DNA of 64,000 nucleotides from Rickettsiales bacterium (GCA_027485855.1 JAIXQD010000001.1:611616-675615), one strand, 5' to 3'. Numbered from the stretch's first letter, positions 41,813-52,627 are shown. Program-made: numbers and translations. The notes: a model not told the origin generated them from the sequence alone.

Positions 41813-43078
41813 ATGAAAAAAAATCGCACCAATAACCCTTCACATATTGTTTTAACGTCGCATCCACCCAAAGACAGCCGCGTGCCAAAAATCACCTGGG
41901 GCGCCGCCACACTGCAAGAGCGCGGGCCACTGATTGCCAGCATGGCCGACCATGCCGCCAGCAATGTTATTGGCGCTTATGCGGGGGCTTATTCAGTCTA
42001 TCGCGCTTTGGCTGTAGCCACCGGCGACCTCGATCCGCTGCATGTGCCAGATTTGCACAATACCGCGCCCGCCGAGCCGGTGGGCCCTCACCCGCAATGG
42101 TTTGCGGGCGATAAAATTGTCAGTCTCGATCCTTGGGGGCATTTGGTCGGCAGCGCCTTTGACGAATATCGCCAACATGGGCTGGATGTGCGCCCCACCA
42201 TTGCCATTACCAAAGCCCATATCAACATTCCTGAAATACATGATGCCATTAAAGCGGGCCGCCTTAAGCCCGATGGCCATGTGCTAAAAGCCAATGGCGA
42301 TGTGCGCGTGACCAAAGCCGCCATTGACCCCGTATGGCATTTGCCCGGCATGGCCAAGCGGCTTAATATCGACGAAAATGATTTACGCCGCGCCCTGTTT
42401 GAGCATTCGGGCGGCATGTTCCCTGAATTAGTCACCCGCCCCGACCTGAAAGTATTCCTACCACCCATTGGTGGGCATACGCTTTATTTTATGGGCGATG
42501 TGGCCAGCATCACCGACCCCGCAAAGCCATTGGCCTGCCGCGTGCATGATGAATGCAACGGCTCGGATGTGTTTGGCTCGGATATTTGCACCTGCCGCCC
42601 CTATTTGTGCCATGGCATTGAAATTTGCATTGAAGCCGCCCAGCAAGGTGGCTGTGGCCTTGTGGTTTATAACCGCAAAGAAGGACGTGCCTTAGGCGAA
42701 GTCACTAAGTTTTTGGTTTATAATGCGCGCAAACGGCAAGAGGGCGGCGATAGTGCCGCACAATATTTTACCCGCACCGAATGCGTGGCGGGCGTGCAAG
42801 ATATGCGCTTCCAAGAGCTGATGCCCGATGTGTTTCACTGGTTGGGCATTACTAAAATTGACCGCTTCGCCTCGATGAGTGACATGAAATATAATGCGCT
42901 GGTCAATCATGGCATTGAAATTGTCGAGCGCGTGCCCATTCCGCCCGAGCTTATCCCGCCCGATGCACAAGTTGAAATGGAAGCCAAAAAAGCCGCGGGC
43001 TATTACACGCCCGACCCCGCGCAGGTTGCCAAGGCCGAACAGCTAGAGCAGGTGAAAGGCCGCACCCTTGATGAGTAG
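41813..43078 (+). CDS. URC1-like GTP cyclohydrolase II homologue
   Basis: The 421-residue protein has the GTP cyclohydrolase II core at residues 240-340: CRVHDECNGSDVFGSDICTC holds the Zn-binding C-X10-C-X-C, and LVVYNRKEGRALGEVTKFL holds the catalytic Arg region. It lacks a DHBP synthase domain and instead carries a 230-residue N-terminal extension. Length and extension match fungal URC1 and bacterial relatives of the uracil catabolic (URC) pathway. The next genes are DUF1688 and upp, which completes that gene set. The enzyme is thought to act on a ribosylated uracil derivative rather than GTP. No RibB/RibH neighbours are present, which argues against a riboflavin role. Confidence 0.85.
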   Translation: MKKNRTNNPSHIVLTSHPPKDSRVPKITWGAATLQERGPLIASMADHAASNVIGAYAGAYSVYRALAVATGDLDPLHVPDLHNTAPAEPVGPHPQWFAGDKIVSLDPWGHLVGSAFDEYRQHGLDVRPTIAITKAHINIPEIHDAIKAGRLKPDGHVLKANGDVRVTKAAIDPVWHLPGMAKRLNIDENDLRRALFEHSGGMFPELVTRPDLKVFLPPIGGHTLYFMGDVASITDPAKPLACRVHDECNGSDVFGSDICTCRPYLCHGIEICIEAAQQGGCGLVVYNRKEGRALGEVTKFLVYNARKRQEGGDSAAQYFTRTECVAGVQDMRFQELMPDVFHWLGITKIDRFASMSDMKYNALVNHGIEIVERVPIPPELIPPDAQVEMEAKKAAGYYTPDPAQVAKAEQLEQVKGRTLDE

Positions 43079-44273
43079 CGCTATCGATATTTTACAAAAC
43101 CCCGCTACCATTCGGCAGCGCGCCCATAAAATTTTGGGCCTGGCGCGCAAGGGGCAATTACAGCATTTTGCCTTCAACGAGGCAAAGCTAGACGACACAG
43201 CCGGCCTTGTGGCGCAAGATATTTTGCAGCGTTACCCATCGCTGGAAATTCCCTATCATGGGCGCTGGCGGCACTTTGCGCCCGATGGCGATAATCGCTG
43301 GCAAAATCTGCGCCAAACACTTGGCGAAAACACCGCTATGGTACGCAGCGCCATTGATTTAGCTTTTGTCAGTGTGCTGCTTGATGCGGGTGCTGGGCCT
43401 AGTTGGCACTATCGTGAACTGGACAGCGGCAAAATTTTTAGCCGCTCTGAGGGCTTGGCCATTGCCAGTATCGATATGTTTAAGGCGGGCATTTTTAGCA
43501 GCGATAAAAACCAGCCTTGGCAGGTTGATGCACGCGCTCTTGCCGCACTCACGCCCGATATTTTGGCGCAGGGCATGCAAGCCAGTGCGCAAAACCCGCT
43601 TTTGGGCCTGAATGGCCGCGTGGCTTTGCTACAGGCACTGGCCGAGGCTTTAGCTGCTGCGCCCGATATTTTTATTGGCGGCCGTCCGGGGGCGATGTTT
43701 GATGCGCTTACAGCCACAAGCAAAACTGTGCCCGCGCCCGCCATTTTAGCGCTGCTGTTAAAATATTTTAGCCGCATTTGGCCAGGACGTATTGTGCTGC
43801 AGGGCATAAGTTTGGGCGATGTTTGGCGACACAGCGCCATCACCACCCATGACGAGACTAATGGCTTAATGCCGTTTCATAAATTATCGCAGTGGCTGAC
43901 CTACTCTTTGCTCGAACCGCTTGAGTGGGCCGGCATGACCGTGACGGACTTAGACCAATTGACGGGCCTTGCCGAATATCGCAATGGCGGGCTGTTTATC
44001 GATAGCGCGGTTCTCAGCTTAAAGCAGCCCGAGCAGGCGCACATTGCCCATGCGCCAAGCAGTGAAATCGTGGTTGAGTGGCGCGCCCTCACCATTGCCT
44101 TGCTCGATGAATTGCGGCCCATCGTGGCGCATAAGCTAGGCCTTGCACCGCAAGATTTTCCGCTGGCACGCATGCTTGAAGGCGGCACTTGGCACACCGG
44201 CCGAAAACTGGCACAAGCAAAGCGTGGTGGCACGCCGCCGCTTAACATTGACAGCGATGGCACGGTTTTTTAA
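43071..44273 (+). CDS. DUF1688 protein (URC4-like)
   Basis: The 400-residue protein begins MSSAIDILQNPATIRQRAHK and has ILQRYPSLEIPYHGRWRHFA, MFKAGIFSSDKNQPW, and LFIDSAVLSLKQPEQAHIAH. These belong to DUF1688, known in fungi as Urg3/URC4. The family acts in uracil catabolism after the URC1 step. The ATG at 43071 overlaps the URC1 stop by 8 bases; a TTG one codon earlier is an alternative. Conserved Asp/His residues suggest an enzyme, but its chemistry is not settled. Confidence 0.85.
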   Translation: MSSAIDILQNPATIRQRAHKILGLARKGQLQHFAFNEAKLDDTAGLVAQDILQRYPSLEIPYHGRWRHFAPDGDNRWQNLRQTLGENTAMVRSAIDLAFVSVLLDAGAGPSWHYRELDSGKIFSRSEGLAIASIDMFKAGIFSSDKNQPWQVDARALAALTPDILAQGMQASAQNPLLGLNGRVALLQALAEALAAAPDIFIGGRPGAMFDALTATSKTVPAPAILALLLKYFSRIWPGRIVLQGISLGDVWRHSAITTHDETNGLMPFHKLSQWLTYSLLEPLEWAGMTVTDLDQLTGLAEYRNGGLFIDSAVLSLKQPEQAHIAHAPSSEIVVEWRALTIALLDELRPIVAHKLGLAPQDFPLARMLEGGTWHTGRKLAQAKRGGTPPLNIDSDGTVF

Positions 44274-44317
44274 TTCAGTTTTTTAAGTCAACTTTTTAAT
44301 TGATTGGGGAGCTTCAT

Positions 44318-44950
44318 ATGTCTGGCCGTTTTGTGTTAATTGACCATCCGCTGATTCGTCACAAGCTGACTATCATGCGCGATAAAAACACCTCGACCAA
44401 TGATTTTCGCAATTTGCTGCGCGAAATCTCGCTGCTCATGGGCTATGAAGTCTGGCGCGATGCCCCCACAGAATCGGTTGCTATTGAAACGCCCTTAGAG
44501 AAAATGCAAGGCCAGCAACTGGCCGGTAAAAAAAGCTGTATTGTCTCTATTTTGCGGGCGGGCAATGGCTTTTTAGATGGCTTGTTGCAGCTGGTGCCAT
44601 CGGCGCGCGTGGGCCATATCGGCCTCTACCGCGACCCTGAAACTTTGGTGCCGGTCGAATATTATTTAAAATTCCCCGATGATTTAGCCAACCGGCAAGT
44701 GATTGTCGTAGACCCCATGCTGGCCACGGGTCACTCGGCCATTGCCGCAGTCGAGCGCGTGAAGCAGCAAGATGCCACCGACATTAAGTTTATGTGCCTG
44801 ATTGCCGCGCCTGAAGGGCTTAACGCTTTTCATGCCGCCCACCCTGATGTGCCGGTTTATAGCGCGGCGCTTGATCGGCAGCTCAATGACCATGGCTATA
44901 TTTTGCCCGGCATTGGTGACGCCGGTGACCGCATCTTTGGCACAAAATAA
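44318..44950 (+). CDS. upp: Uracil phosphoribosyltransferase
   Basis: The 210-residue protein has [39 protein letters not shown], the PRPP loop [19 protein letters not shown], and [15 protein letters not shown]. These are exact Upp hallmarks. It converts uracil and PRPP to UMP. Following URC1 and DUF1688, it probably feeds the URC pathway, which needs a uracil-ribose intermediate. A GGGGAG site supports the ATG at 44318 over an upstream start. Confidence 0.95.
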   Translation: MSGRFVLIDHPLIRHKLTIMRDKNTSTNDFRNLLREISLLMGYEVWRDAPTESVAIETPLEKMQGQQLAGKKSCIVSILRAGNGFLDGLLQLVPSARVGHIGLYRDPETLVPVEYYLKFPDDLANRQVIVVDPMLATGHSAIAAVERVKQQDATDIKFMCLIAAPEGLNAFHAAHPDVPVYSAALDRQLNDHGYILPGIGDAGDRIFGTK

Positions 44951-45039
44951 GGTAATTCCGCTGTTGCAATTGTCTGGCTTCAGGTGCTAGTTGTGGATGC
45001 GATATAACAACTGACATAATAACTGACAAGGAGCCAGCC

Positions 45040-45849
45040 ATGAGCGCAGCAACAACCAACCTTTCTATTGCCCTAGATTTTAATGGTCAAACCATTTTCA
45101 AAACGCAAAATAATCTGCACTATTATTTAGCGGCTGACGGCGTAAATGCCTATGAGATGTATGGCGATAATAAAGAACTTTTAGGCAAAATTGCTCTAAC
45201 CATTACGCCCAGAAAAGATCTTATCGGTAATGATGTGGCCTATACCCTCACCTACGAATTTGAGGGCGCCGATTTTATCAGTGCGCGCCTGATTGAGGGC
45301 ACACGGCGTATTGCTGGCACAGCTTTTGATGAGAAAACCAAAGCCCAATTGCAAGATAAAATTACCCAAGGGCAAATCACCTTACATAAAACACCAAATC
45401 TGGTGCGCCCCCCTTATATTTCGCGGGCAGCAAAAAACCGTGATAATTATTGGCTGCTGTTGGTTGATAATTTACCCGATGCAAATGGCGTTATCAAACG
45501 TCATGGTTTGTTTGTTGTTAAAGATGGCGTCACCAAAGAGCTAACCATTACGCAAGCCATTCAAGGCGGCAGCACCTTCCATTTCCGCACTGCCGAGGGC
45601 ATTGATGTTGATATGCCTTATAGCCTTGGGGGGCCAAGCCGCGGCCAATGCGCTACAGCCAATGATGTGGCCTTCGCCTATGTCGATGAGTCACACAAAC
45701 TCAACATGGCCGATTTTGGCATAAAAGTGCCTGAGCTTACGCCACCAGCGCATTATACGCCCTTCTATGATTTGAGCGCACCCAGCAAGCCTGGCTCAAG
45801 CCCATCTGCTGGTGCGAGCAATGCTGCTGGTAAACCTGCGGCGCCCTAA
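45040..45849 (+). CDS. Hypothetical protein near the URC cluster
   Basis: The 269-residue protein is soluble, without a signal peptide, and mostly beta-rich: LSIALDFNGQTIFKTQNNLH, YTLTYEFEGADFISARLIEG, and GQCATANDVAFAYVDESHKL. The C-terminal 40 residues are Pro/Ser/Ala-rich (PSKPGSSPSAGASNAAGKP) and likely disordered. No family was recognised. An AAGGAG site precedes the ATG. It lies 90 bases after upp and may be separate from the URC operon. Confidence 0.65.
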   Translation: MSAATTNLSIALDFNGQTIFKTQNNLHYYLAADGVNAYEMYGDNKELLGKIALTITPRKDLIGNDVAYTLTYEFEGADFISARLIEGTRRIAGTAFDEKTKAQLQDKITQGQITLHKTPNLVRPPYISRAAKNRDNYWLLLVDNLPDANGVIKRHGLFVVKDGVTKELTITQAIQGGSTFHFRTAEGIDVDMPYSLGGPSRGQCATANDVAFAYVDESHKLNMADFGIKVPELTPPAHYTPFYDLSAPSKPGSSPSAGASNAAGKPAAP

Positions 45850-45876
45850 TTTGGAGCGGTAGTCACGCACCAAGCA

Positions 45877-45912
45877 CAAAGCAAGCTGCCCACAAACTAG
45901 GCGCTTGCTTTG
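45877..45912. terminator. Inverted repeat between convergent genes, possible terminator
   Basis: CAAAGCAAGC (45877-45886) and GCTTGCTTTG (45903-45912) form a perfect 10-bp stem with a 16-base loop. It spans the stop of the chemoreceptor gene (45897) between convergent genes. No T-run follows on either strand, so the role is uncertain. Confidence 0.35.
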
Positions 45913-48212
45913 AGCGTTGCGGTAATGCGCATAATCTCGCCATCCATAAAGCTGAGATGCTCTTGGTCTAGCGGGAATTGCAGATGCTGGCCTTCATGGT
46001 CGCTTTTAGCATAGCGAGCCATAATCTCGCGGCTAAGGCCACTAATGCGCACCTTAAGCTGTGAACCAATCGAGGCATTAAGCCCAGAGCCAACAAACAC
46101 ACCATAACCCGATGAGATACGGCTGATGCGGCCGGGCATTTCCCTCCCATCAACCAGCAATGTGGCCTCAAGATTAACCGTGTGCAGATGGAAACGGTCG
46201 CTCTCTTTGGTTTCACGCACCGATTGCAAAAATGAATTCACTTCGCCGCCCAAGGCTTTGGCATCGGATGACAGTTTAACGGCAACCACATCAACATCTG
46301 CTGCCGACGCACCGGACATGGCCGCCGCATGCTGCACCTGGCCAATAGAGGCCGACACAGCTTGCGCCGACTCGGACACCTGCTCGACGTTGCGGGCGAT
46401 TTCGTTGGTGGCGCTTTGTTGTTCGGTCACGGCTGATGCCACTGCGGTCGATATCTCGCGCAGGTTATTAATGCTACCGGCAATTTGCTCGATAGCGGTT
46501 GCCGCATCGCGCGTGGCCGCTTGCATGGCATTTATCTGTGCGGCAATTTCATCGGTGGCTTTAGCGGTTTGGCCGGCCAAGCTCTTCACCTCGCCTGCCA
46601 CAACAGCAAAACCTTTGCCAGCCTCACCCGCACGCGCCGATTCAATTGTGGCATTCAGCGCCAACAAATTAGTTTGCTCGGCAATATCGTTGATGAGCTT
46701 GATAATTGTACCAATTTTATCGGCTGTTTCACGCAAGCGATGCACCTTGTTTATGGTGTCGCTGGCTTGCTCGGTGGCATGACCCGCCATGCTTGACGCA
46801 TCATTGACCTGTCGGGCAATTTCACCAATAGCAGCATTCAGCTCTTGCGTGGCTGCGGCCACTGTTTGCACATTATGAGCCGTGCGCTCAATTTCTGTGG
46901 CAACTGTGCTGGCTTGCTGGTCTGTGCCTTGCGCCGCTTGCTGCAAAGAACGCGCCGTACTGGTCATTTTCTCTGAGGCTTGCGCAACGCCCTTAAACAC
47001 ACCGCTGACGCTGGCGCCAAACAAACCAATGAGCTGGTCGACCTCGTCTTGACGTCGATCGCGCACAATTTGTGTTTGACGTTGCTCGGCCTTGAGCTGC
47101 TCCATTTTAAGTGCATTATCTTTAAAGACCTGTAGCGCCAGTGCCATTTCACCAACTTCATCGGCATATTTATGCGGCGGCACGGGTGTTTCCAACTCAT
47201 GGTTGGCCAAGCGACGCATGGCACCCGTGAGCGCACCCAAGGGCCGACTAATCGAGCGGCCAATAAGGACAGCTATAAAACCACCCAAGATTAAAGCAAT
47301 GGCCAACACAGAAGCCGCAATGGTTAGCGATAAGGCTGCTTCTAAGCGCACCTTGTTAGAAATTTCACGCTCGCCATCATGTACATCTTCAACCAGAGAT
47401 TTGACCTTGTCATAAACTTTTTTGCCATCTTCAACAAATACCTGCTGATAAATCTCTTTTTTATCTTCAATTAACCCCGAGAGCTCAGCCAAAACTTTTT
47501 CAAGCTGGGCAATATCTGCTTGATAATTATCGGCCCTTGCTAATAGACCACCATTTGCAAGCTGCTCAACATCTTGCAAATGCTTGACCGTATTGGCCAG
47601 CTCCTCTTTGGCGCGAGCCAGCTCTTCTGGCTTTTCGCTTTGCATATAGCGTGTGGCATAATCACGCGCCAAAAGAAAACTCACCATCGCCAAAGCCAAA
47701 GGCTGCGACACAGCGGCTTGCGCTTGGTTATGTATGCGCAGTTCCTCTTGCACAGCTTTACGAAATGCAGCGGCAGCATCGCGCCAATCTTTGTCGCGTG
47801 TTTCATTAAATTTTTGGCGCATTTTTGCCAAATTTTGGAAGCCCGCCCAAAAGGCTTGCTCGGCTTGTTTAAGCACTTCTAAATCGGCCACTAATTTTTC
47901 ATCGGGCATCAGGTCTTTTGCTGCTGCTAAAGCTTTACTCGCTTCCTCTTGCAGGCGCTCGGCTTCAGCGTAGCGCTCGGCGGTGTTATGGCCATAATAT
48001 TCGCGGGCGGCACCTTTCATTTCAAGGAAGCGCGCCTCAATTTCGCCGACCTTAGTCGCCGCATTTGCATAAGCGGCATAATTATCGATGCCATTACGTG
48101 CATCATTAGCAAGTTTAATGGCCATGCCCCCTAAAACAACATCAAGAAACATGAGCAAGGCAAAACCTGCCGCAACCCGTTTGCCAATTTTCATATTGAG
48201 AAGCCAATTCAT
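45897..48212 (-). CDS. Methyl-accepting chemotaxis protein with PilZ-like C-terminus
   Basis: The 771-residue protein has TM1 (about 12-33) and a 255-residue helical periplasmic ligand domain. TM2 spans about 291-318, followed by a HAMP domain (about 316-370). The signalling domain has a conserved hairpin tip near 510-540 ([20 protein letters not shown]). After residue 665 comes an extra 100-residue beta domain with [18 protein letters not shown] and [11 protein letters not shown], a degenerate PilZ-like pattern, which would bind c-di-GMP if functional. It is the last gene of a minus-strand operon with a receiver and a LOV kinase (10-base gap), which suggests light-linked control of motility. 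Confidence 0.92.
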   Translation of the reverse strand: MNWLLNMKIGKRVAAGFALLMFLDVVLGGMAIKLANDARNGIDNYAAYANAATKVGEIEARFLEMKGAAREYYGHNTAERYAEAERLQEEASKALAAAKDLMPDEKLVADLEVLKQAEQAFWAGFQNLAKMRQKFNETRDKDWRDAAAAFRKAVQEELRIHNQAQAAVSQPLALAMVSFLLARDYATRYMQSEKPEELARAKEELANTVKHLQDVEQLANGGLLARADNYQADIAQLEKVLAELSGLIEDKKEIYQQVFVEDGKKVYDKVKSLVEDVHDGEREISNKVRLEAALSLTIAASVLAIALILGGFIAVLIGRSISRPLGALTGAMRRLANHELETPVPPHKYADEVGEMALALQVFKDNALKMEQLKAEQRQTQIVRDRRQDEVDQLIGLFGASVSGVFKGVAQASEKMTSTARSLQQAAQGTDQQASTVATEIERTAHNVQTVAAATQELNAAIGEIARQVNDASSMAGHATEQASDTINKVHRLRETADKIGTIIKLINDIAEQTNLLALNATIESARAGEAGKGFAVVAGEVKSLAGQTAKATDEIAAQINAMQAATRDAATAIEQIAGSINNLREISTAVASAVTEQQSATNEIARNVEQVSESAQAVSASIGQVQHAAAMSGASAADVDVVAVKLSSDAKALGGEVNSFLQSVRETKESDRFHLHTVNLEATLLVDGREMPGRISRISSGYGVFVGSGLNASIGSQLKVRISGLSREIMARYAKSDHEGQHLQFPLDQEHLSFMDGEIMRITATLKASA

Positions 48213-48221
48213 GAGATGCTC

Positions 48222-48593
48222 CTAACGCTTTGCTAAAAGTTTGTTGACCGCATTAAGCAACTGCTCATTCTCAAAGGGCTTAGCCAATGTATCATCGGCT
48301 TTGGTTTGTGCCATCATCAGGGCAAGGTCGGCCGGTAATTGCGCCCCACCACCAGAAATAGCTAAAATAGGCGGCGGGTTCGATTGTGAGCGGATTGCCA
48401 TAATCACTTCGGTGCCGTCTTTTTCAGGCATCAGAATATCGGTTATGACTAAATCATAACGGCTTTCATTGGCTAGCCTGATACCATCATTGCCATTGTC
48501 AGCTTCTGTCACGACATGACCCGCGCCCTTTAAAATACTGGCGACAGCGCGGCGTACACCACGCATATCATCAATCAGCAAAATTTTAGCCAT
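48222..48593 (-). CDS. Single-domain response regulator (CheY-like)
   Basis: The 123-residue receiver has ILLIDDMRGVRRAVASI (acidic pair at 8-9), the phosphoacceptor Asp at about 52 in YDLVITDILMPEKDG, the switch Ser in ILAISGGG, and the Lys in LAKPFENEQLL. It has no output domain. It overlaps the LOV kinase by 8 bases and precedes the chemoreceptor. An AAGGAG site within the kinase 3' end supports the ATG at 48593. It is the likely phospho-target of the kinase. Confidence 0.92.
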   Translation of the reverse strand: MAKILLIDDMRGVRRAVASILKGAGHVVTEADNGNDGIRLANESRYDLVITDILMPEKDGTEVIMAIRSQSNPPPILAISGGGAQLPADLALMMAQTKADDTLAKPFENEQLLNAVNKLLAKR

Positions 48594-50544
48594 GCATTTC
48601 TCCTTGTGACATATCTTTAGCCAAAAGTGGCAGCGTAATAGTAAAACTTGTGCCTGACTTAGGTGCCGATTGAACCACAATATCGGCATGCAAATTTTGA
48701 ATGATGCCCGCAACCACAGCCAAACCAAGGCCACTGCCATGTCCTGCAGGTTTGGTGGTAAAGAAGGGCTCAAAGATTCTTTTTTGCACGGCTTCGCTCA
48801 TTCCCTCGCCATTATCAGCAACACATAAAACTGCGTTATATTTTTGCAGTCTAGCAGAGGGTTCTTGCGCATCAGTTAAGTTTGCATATTCCTGTAAACT
48901 GATTTTTATGGTGCCGCGGCCATGCATCGCATGCGTTGCATTTATCAAAAGATTTGTCAAAATGTGAGATATCTCACCTTCGGCCATTTCTATTTGGCCC
49001 GTGCCCTCTATTATGTCTTCGGTATCAAGCATAATCGTTGATGGCAAAAGACTGCGACACAAAGTCAGCGCCGCCTGCACCGCCTCATATAAATTTGTGG
49101 GCCGCCGAATGGCTTTTTCACTGCGACTAAACAGCAAAATATTACGCACCACGGCGCGCGCCTGCCGCGCCGATTCTGTCACCACCAGCAAATCCTCGCG
49201 CGTTTCACCATCCATATTTGTTATGCTGTTCAGTGCGGCATCGGTGAGCGTGATAATCGGTTGCAGCAAATTGTTTATCTCATGCGCAACGCCGCCGGCC
49301 AAGCGCCCCAAAGCCTCGATACGTTGGCGCTGCGACTCGCGCCCTTCGCGCTCGCGCCGTTCGGTCACATCAGTTTGCACCCCAAAAAAGCTAGACAACT
49401 TGCCTTCGCGCTCAAAGATGGGAGCGAGTGATAAACTATTCCAAAATGTAGTGCCATCTTTACAATAATTGAGCAGCTCAACTGTAGTTTTTTCTTGGGC
49501 GCGCAAAGCCTCACGGATTTTATTCACAGCCTCTGGGTCGGTAAGCGGCCCTTGCAAGAAACGACAATTGCGGCCAATAATTTCCTCGCGGCTATAGCCG
49601 GTTTTTTGCAAAAATGTATCATTCACATAAGTGATTGGGCAATCAGGCAAATGCGGGTCGCTCACCACAAAACTGACCGACAAAGTTTCAAGCGCCATTG
49701 CCAGCAACTCGTTGCGGCGGGCAATTTTGGCAATTCTTTGTTGTTGCAAAAATTCGACGGTAATATCTTTGGCGATACCGCGATAGCCAACAAAATTATG
49801 GCGCTCGTCATAAACCGGCTGACCACTCACCCGCAACCAAGATTGCACCGCACGACCAAAGGTGGCGGGATAAGCCAAATCATAAAAGGGCAAGCGCTTT
49901 TGCACCGCTGCCAAAATTTCAGGAAAATCGTGCTGGGCGCGAACACTATCCAGCGCATCACGCCAGCTGTAACCCACCATTTCAGTTTCCTGCAGCGCGC
50001 CGCTTTCTTTGATAGTGTAATAATGGGTAAAAATTCCGCGCTCATCGGTTTGCCAAAACCAATCACCCGACAGTGCCGCAAAATCTTGGTGCCACCTTTG
50101 CGCCTCTTTTAACCGTTGCGCCACATCCTCTTCGTGACTGATATCGGTAAAAAAACCCAGCAGATAATCATGGACCACAAGCCAATGAAACCGCAGCGAC
50201 TGTTTATGCGCACCCGAACGAAAAGTAATACAAAGCGGCTGACGCGTTTGGTATATTTTATACAATTCTGCCGATAACTCGGGCGGGAACACGCTGTGCA
50301 AATCATGCCGCAAATCTTTGCCCATTATGGCCTCGGGCTTAAGGCGCAAAATTTCGGCGCCTTTATTATTCAGCGCCCGAAGAACCAGCCCAATATCATC
50401 TGTGCTATTATCGGCGACAAAAACAATAATACCCTGCTGCGGGGTTTGAAACAGCGCCTCGGCTAAGCCATCGATAGGCCCTGCACTCTCATTAAAACCC
50501 AACAGGCCGTCAGAGAAAAACGGCATGATATCTTTTAAATCCAT
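48586..50544 (-). CDS. LOV-domain blue-light sensor histidine kinase
   Basis: The 652-residue soluble protein has an N-terminal PAS-like region (about 30-135) and a second PAS (about 145-265). A LOV domain (about 285-395) follows, with [51 protein letters not shown] and [11 protein letters not shown]. The flavin-adduct Cys is at about 327, and the Asn and Gln FMN contacts are present. The kinase part has the H-box [15 protein letters not shown] (His about 421), an N-box [16 protein letters not shown] and GHGSGLGLA. No membrane segment or receiver domain is attached. I chose the ATG at 50544; a longer start is possible. It overlaps the response regulator by 8 bases. Confidence 0.93.
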   Translation of the reverse strand: MDLKDIMPFFSDGLLGFNESAGPIDGLAEALFQTPQQGIIVFVADNSTDDIGLVLRALNNKGAEILRLKPEAIMGKDLRHDLHSVFPPELSAELYKIYQTRQPLCITFRSGAHKQSLRFHWLVVHDYLLGFFTDISHEEDVAQRLKEAQRWHQDFAALSGDWFWQTDERGIFTHYYTIKESGALQETEMVGYSWRDALDSVRAQHDFPEILAAVQKRLPFYDLAYPATFGRAVQSWLRVSGQPVYDERHNFVGYRGIAKDITVEFLQQQRIAKIARRNELLAMALETLSVSFVVSDPHLPDCPITYVNDTFLQKTGYSREEIIGRNCRFLQGPLTDPEAVNKIREALRAQEKTTVELLNYCKDGTTFWNSLSLAPIFEREGKLSSFFGVQTDVTERREREGRESQRQRIEALGRLAGGVAHEINNLLQPIITLTDAALNSITNMDGETREDLLVVTESARQARAVVRNILLFSRSEKAIRRPTNLYEAVQAALTLCRSLLPSTIMLDTEDIIEGTGQIEMAEGEISHILTNLLINATHAMHGRGTIKISLQEYANLTDAQEPSARLQKYNAVLCVADNGEGMSEAVQKRIFEPFFTTKPAGHGSGLGLAVVAGIIQNLHADIVVQSAPKSGTSFTITLPLLAKDMSQGEMHG

Positions 50545-50755
50545 AACTATGTCCCAGCCAGAGCAGCGATAGCCGCTCAGTTTGATGCACAAACGTAGCT
50601 AGGCGGTTAACTTTGTGCGTCGCAGCAAAAAAGCTTGGTTTTTATATGCAGCTTTAAGCATTTCTTTATTTTTGCTTGGTGATGCCACAAAGATTTGCTA
50701 CCAAATATATCTCTATTTATCTCTCTCATTTTTGGCACTCTATTCTGGAGCGTTT

Positions 50756-52612
50756 ATGACCCAACCTCATGCTTGGCTAAAAAACTATCCGCCGCAAATC
50801 GCTTGGGATGATGCCAGCATTAAGCCCTTTCCTGTTGGCGATATTTTAACGCAAGCCGTGGCCCGTTTTGGTGATAAACCATTCTTGAATTTTGAGGGCA
50901 AACGCTGGAGCTATAAGCAAGTCGGCGAGATGGTCGATCGTCTGGCGGCCAACATGCAAGCTGGCGGCATTAAATCTGGCAGTAAAGTTGGCTTACATAT
51001 GCCCAACTGCCCCTTTTATATCGTCGCTTATTTTGCTGCGTTAAAATGTGGCGCCACGGTGGTGAATTACAATCCGCTTTACTCGGAAGCTGAGCTCGCC
51101 AAAAAAGTTGGCGATAGCGGCACCGATGTTTTAGTGACCCTCGATATTGAGGTGAAGGCCGATGCCAAAGATGCCGGCAGCTACAGCAAAGCACAAAAAC
51201 TGTTAAGCGAGGGCAAGCTCAAGCATGTCTTGCTCTGCCCCTTTGCCGATTGCTTGCCGCAAGCACAAAGTCGCAAATGGCGCTTGGCACGTTTTTTACG
51301 CAACATACTGCCCGCTAAATATGCCGCCAAAATTGAAAGCGCCTTAGCTAAACAAGGTGCGCCACTCCCAGCGCGTATTAAACAAGGCACGAAAGGCCTG
51401 TGGCACTTTGCCAAAATGCAAGGCCGTAAAAAATTTGTAGCACCGGTTATTAGCAATGATGATTTGGCCGTTTTGCAATATACCGGTGGCACTACCGGCG
51501 TTTCAAAAGGTGCTGCCTTAAGCCATGGCAATTTATCGATTAATGCGCAGCAATCGCGCTTGTGGTTTAGCAATGTGCAAGACGGGCAAGAAAAATATGT
51601 AGCCGTTTTGCCGTTTTTTCATGTGTTTGCCATGACTTCTATTTTAAATGTTGGCTGCATCATGGGCGCCGAGCTGCTCATTCAGCCCCGCTTTGAACTT
51701 AAAAAAATGCTGGCTCTGCTTGAAAAAGAGCAGCCCACCATGCTGGCCGCGGTGCCGGCTATTTATACGGCGCTCAATGCACATTTTGAAGCCGAGCTAG
51801 CCGCAGGTCGCAGCATTGATTATGCAAAATCGCTTAAAATGAGCATTGCGGGCGGGGCGGCTTTGCCCCCCAGCGTGAAGCAAAATTTTGAGACACTCAC
51901 CGGCTGCCGTTTAGTAGAGGGCTATGGCCTCTCTGAGACTTCGCCCGTGGTCAGCATTAATCCTGTCACTGGCATTAATAAGCCTGGGTCAATTGGCCTA
52001 CCGGTGCCGCACACTATTTTAAGTATCCGCGACCTTACCGACCCCAGCATTATTTTACCCGCAGGTCAGCGCGGCGAGCTTGCGGTTGAGGGGCCACAAG
52101 TGATGCAGGGCTATTATGGTCGCCCCCGCGAAACAGCCGAGGTGATGCAAGGCAAAGCTTTACTCACCGGCGATATTGCCGTTATGGATAGCGACGGGCA
52201 TTTCTTTATAGTCGATCGCAAAAAGCGCCTGATTAAGCGCAATGGCGTAAATATCCCGCCGCGCGATGTTGAGGACATCATCTATGAGCATGCGGCTGTG
52301 CAAGAATGCTGCGTGGTTGGCATTGCCGACACCCAAAAAACTGAAGAGGTGGTGGCCTATATTCAGCTTAAGCCTGGTGCCAGCATCGATGTCGCCACAC
52401 TTAAAGCTTTTGTCGACAGCAAAGTGACACCGCAATATAAGCCACGTCATTATGTTTTAGGCACCGAGCCTTTGCCCAAAACCCTGATTGGCAAAGTCGA
52501 TTATAAAGCCGTAGAGCAGCTGGCTGCGGCGCGTTTTGTATCACCATCACCAGCACGCCCTGCTGCACCCGCAGTGTCTCCCTCCTCAACGCCTCCCGCC
52601 TCACCCCTCTAG
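50756..52612 (+). CDS. Long-chain fatty acid-CoA ligase
   Basis: The 618-residue AMP-forming enzyme has VLQYTGGTTGVSKGAALSHG, VEGYGLSETSPVVSINP, ALLTGDIAVMDSDGHFFIVD and KRNGVNIPPRDVEDIIYEH, as in FadD. It activates fatty acids to acyl-CoA for degradation or phospholipid use. A GGAG site supports the ATG at 50756; an upstream in-frame start would add a Leu-rich extension. The last 25 residues are Pro/Ser/Ala-rich. The acyl-CoA dehydrogenase gene follows after 15 bases. Confidence 0.92.
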   Translation: MTQPHAWLKNYPPQIAWDDASIKPFPVGDILTQAVARFGDKPFLNFEGKRWSYKQVGEMVDRLAANMQAGGIKSGSKVGLHMPNCPFYIVAYFAALKCGATVVNYNPLYSEAELAKKVGDSGTDVLVTLDIEVKADAKDAGSYSKAQKLLSEGKLKHVLLCPFADCLPQAQSRKWRLARFLRNILPAKYAAKIESALAKQGAPLPARIKQGTKGLWHFAKMQGRKKFVAPVISNDDLAVLQYTGGTTGVSKGAALSHGNLSINAQQSRLWFSNVQDGQEKYVAVLPFFHVFAMTSILNVGCIMGAELLIQPRFELKKMLALLEKEQPTMLAAVPAIYTALNAHFEAELAAGRSIDYAKSLKMSIAGGAALPPSVKQNFETLTGCRLVEGYGLSETSPVVSINPVTGINKPGSIGLPVPHTILSIRDLTDPSIILPAGQRGELAVEGPQVMQGYYGRPRETAEVMQGKALLTGDIAVMDSDGHFFIVDRKKRLIKRNGVNIPPRDVEDIIYEHAAVQECCVVGIADTQKTEEVVAYIQLKPGASIDVATLKAFVDSKVTPQYKPRHYVLGTEPLPKTLIGKVDYKAVEQLAAARFVSPSPARPAAPAVSPSSTPPASPL

Positions 52613-52627
52613 CCAAAGGTTTAAACA

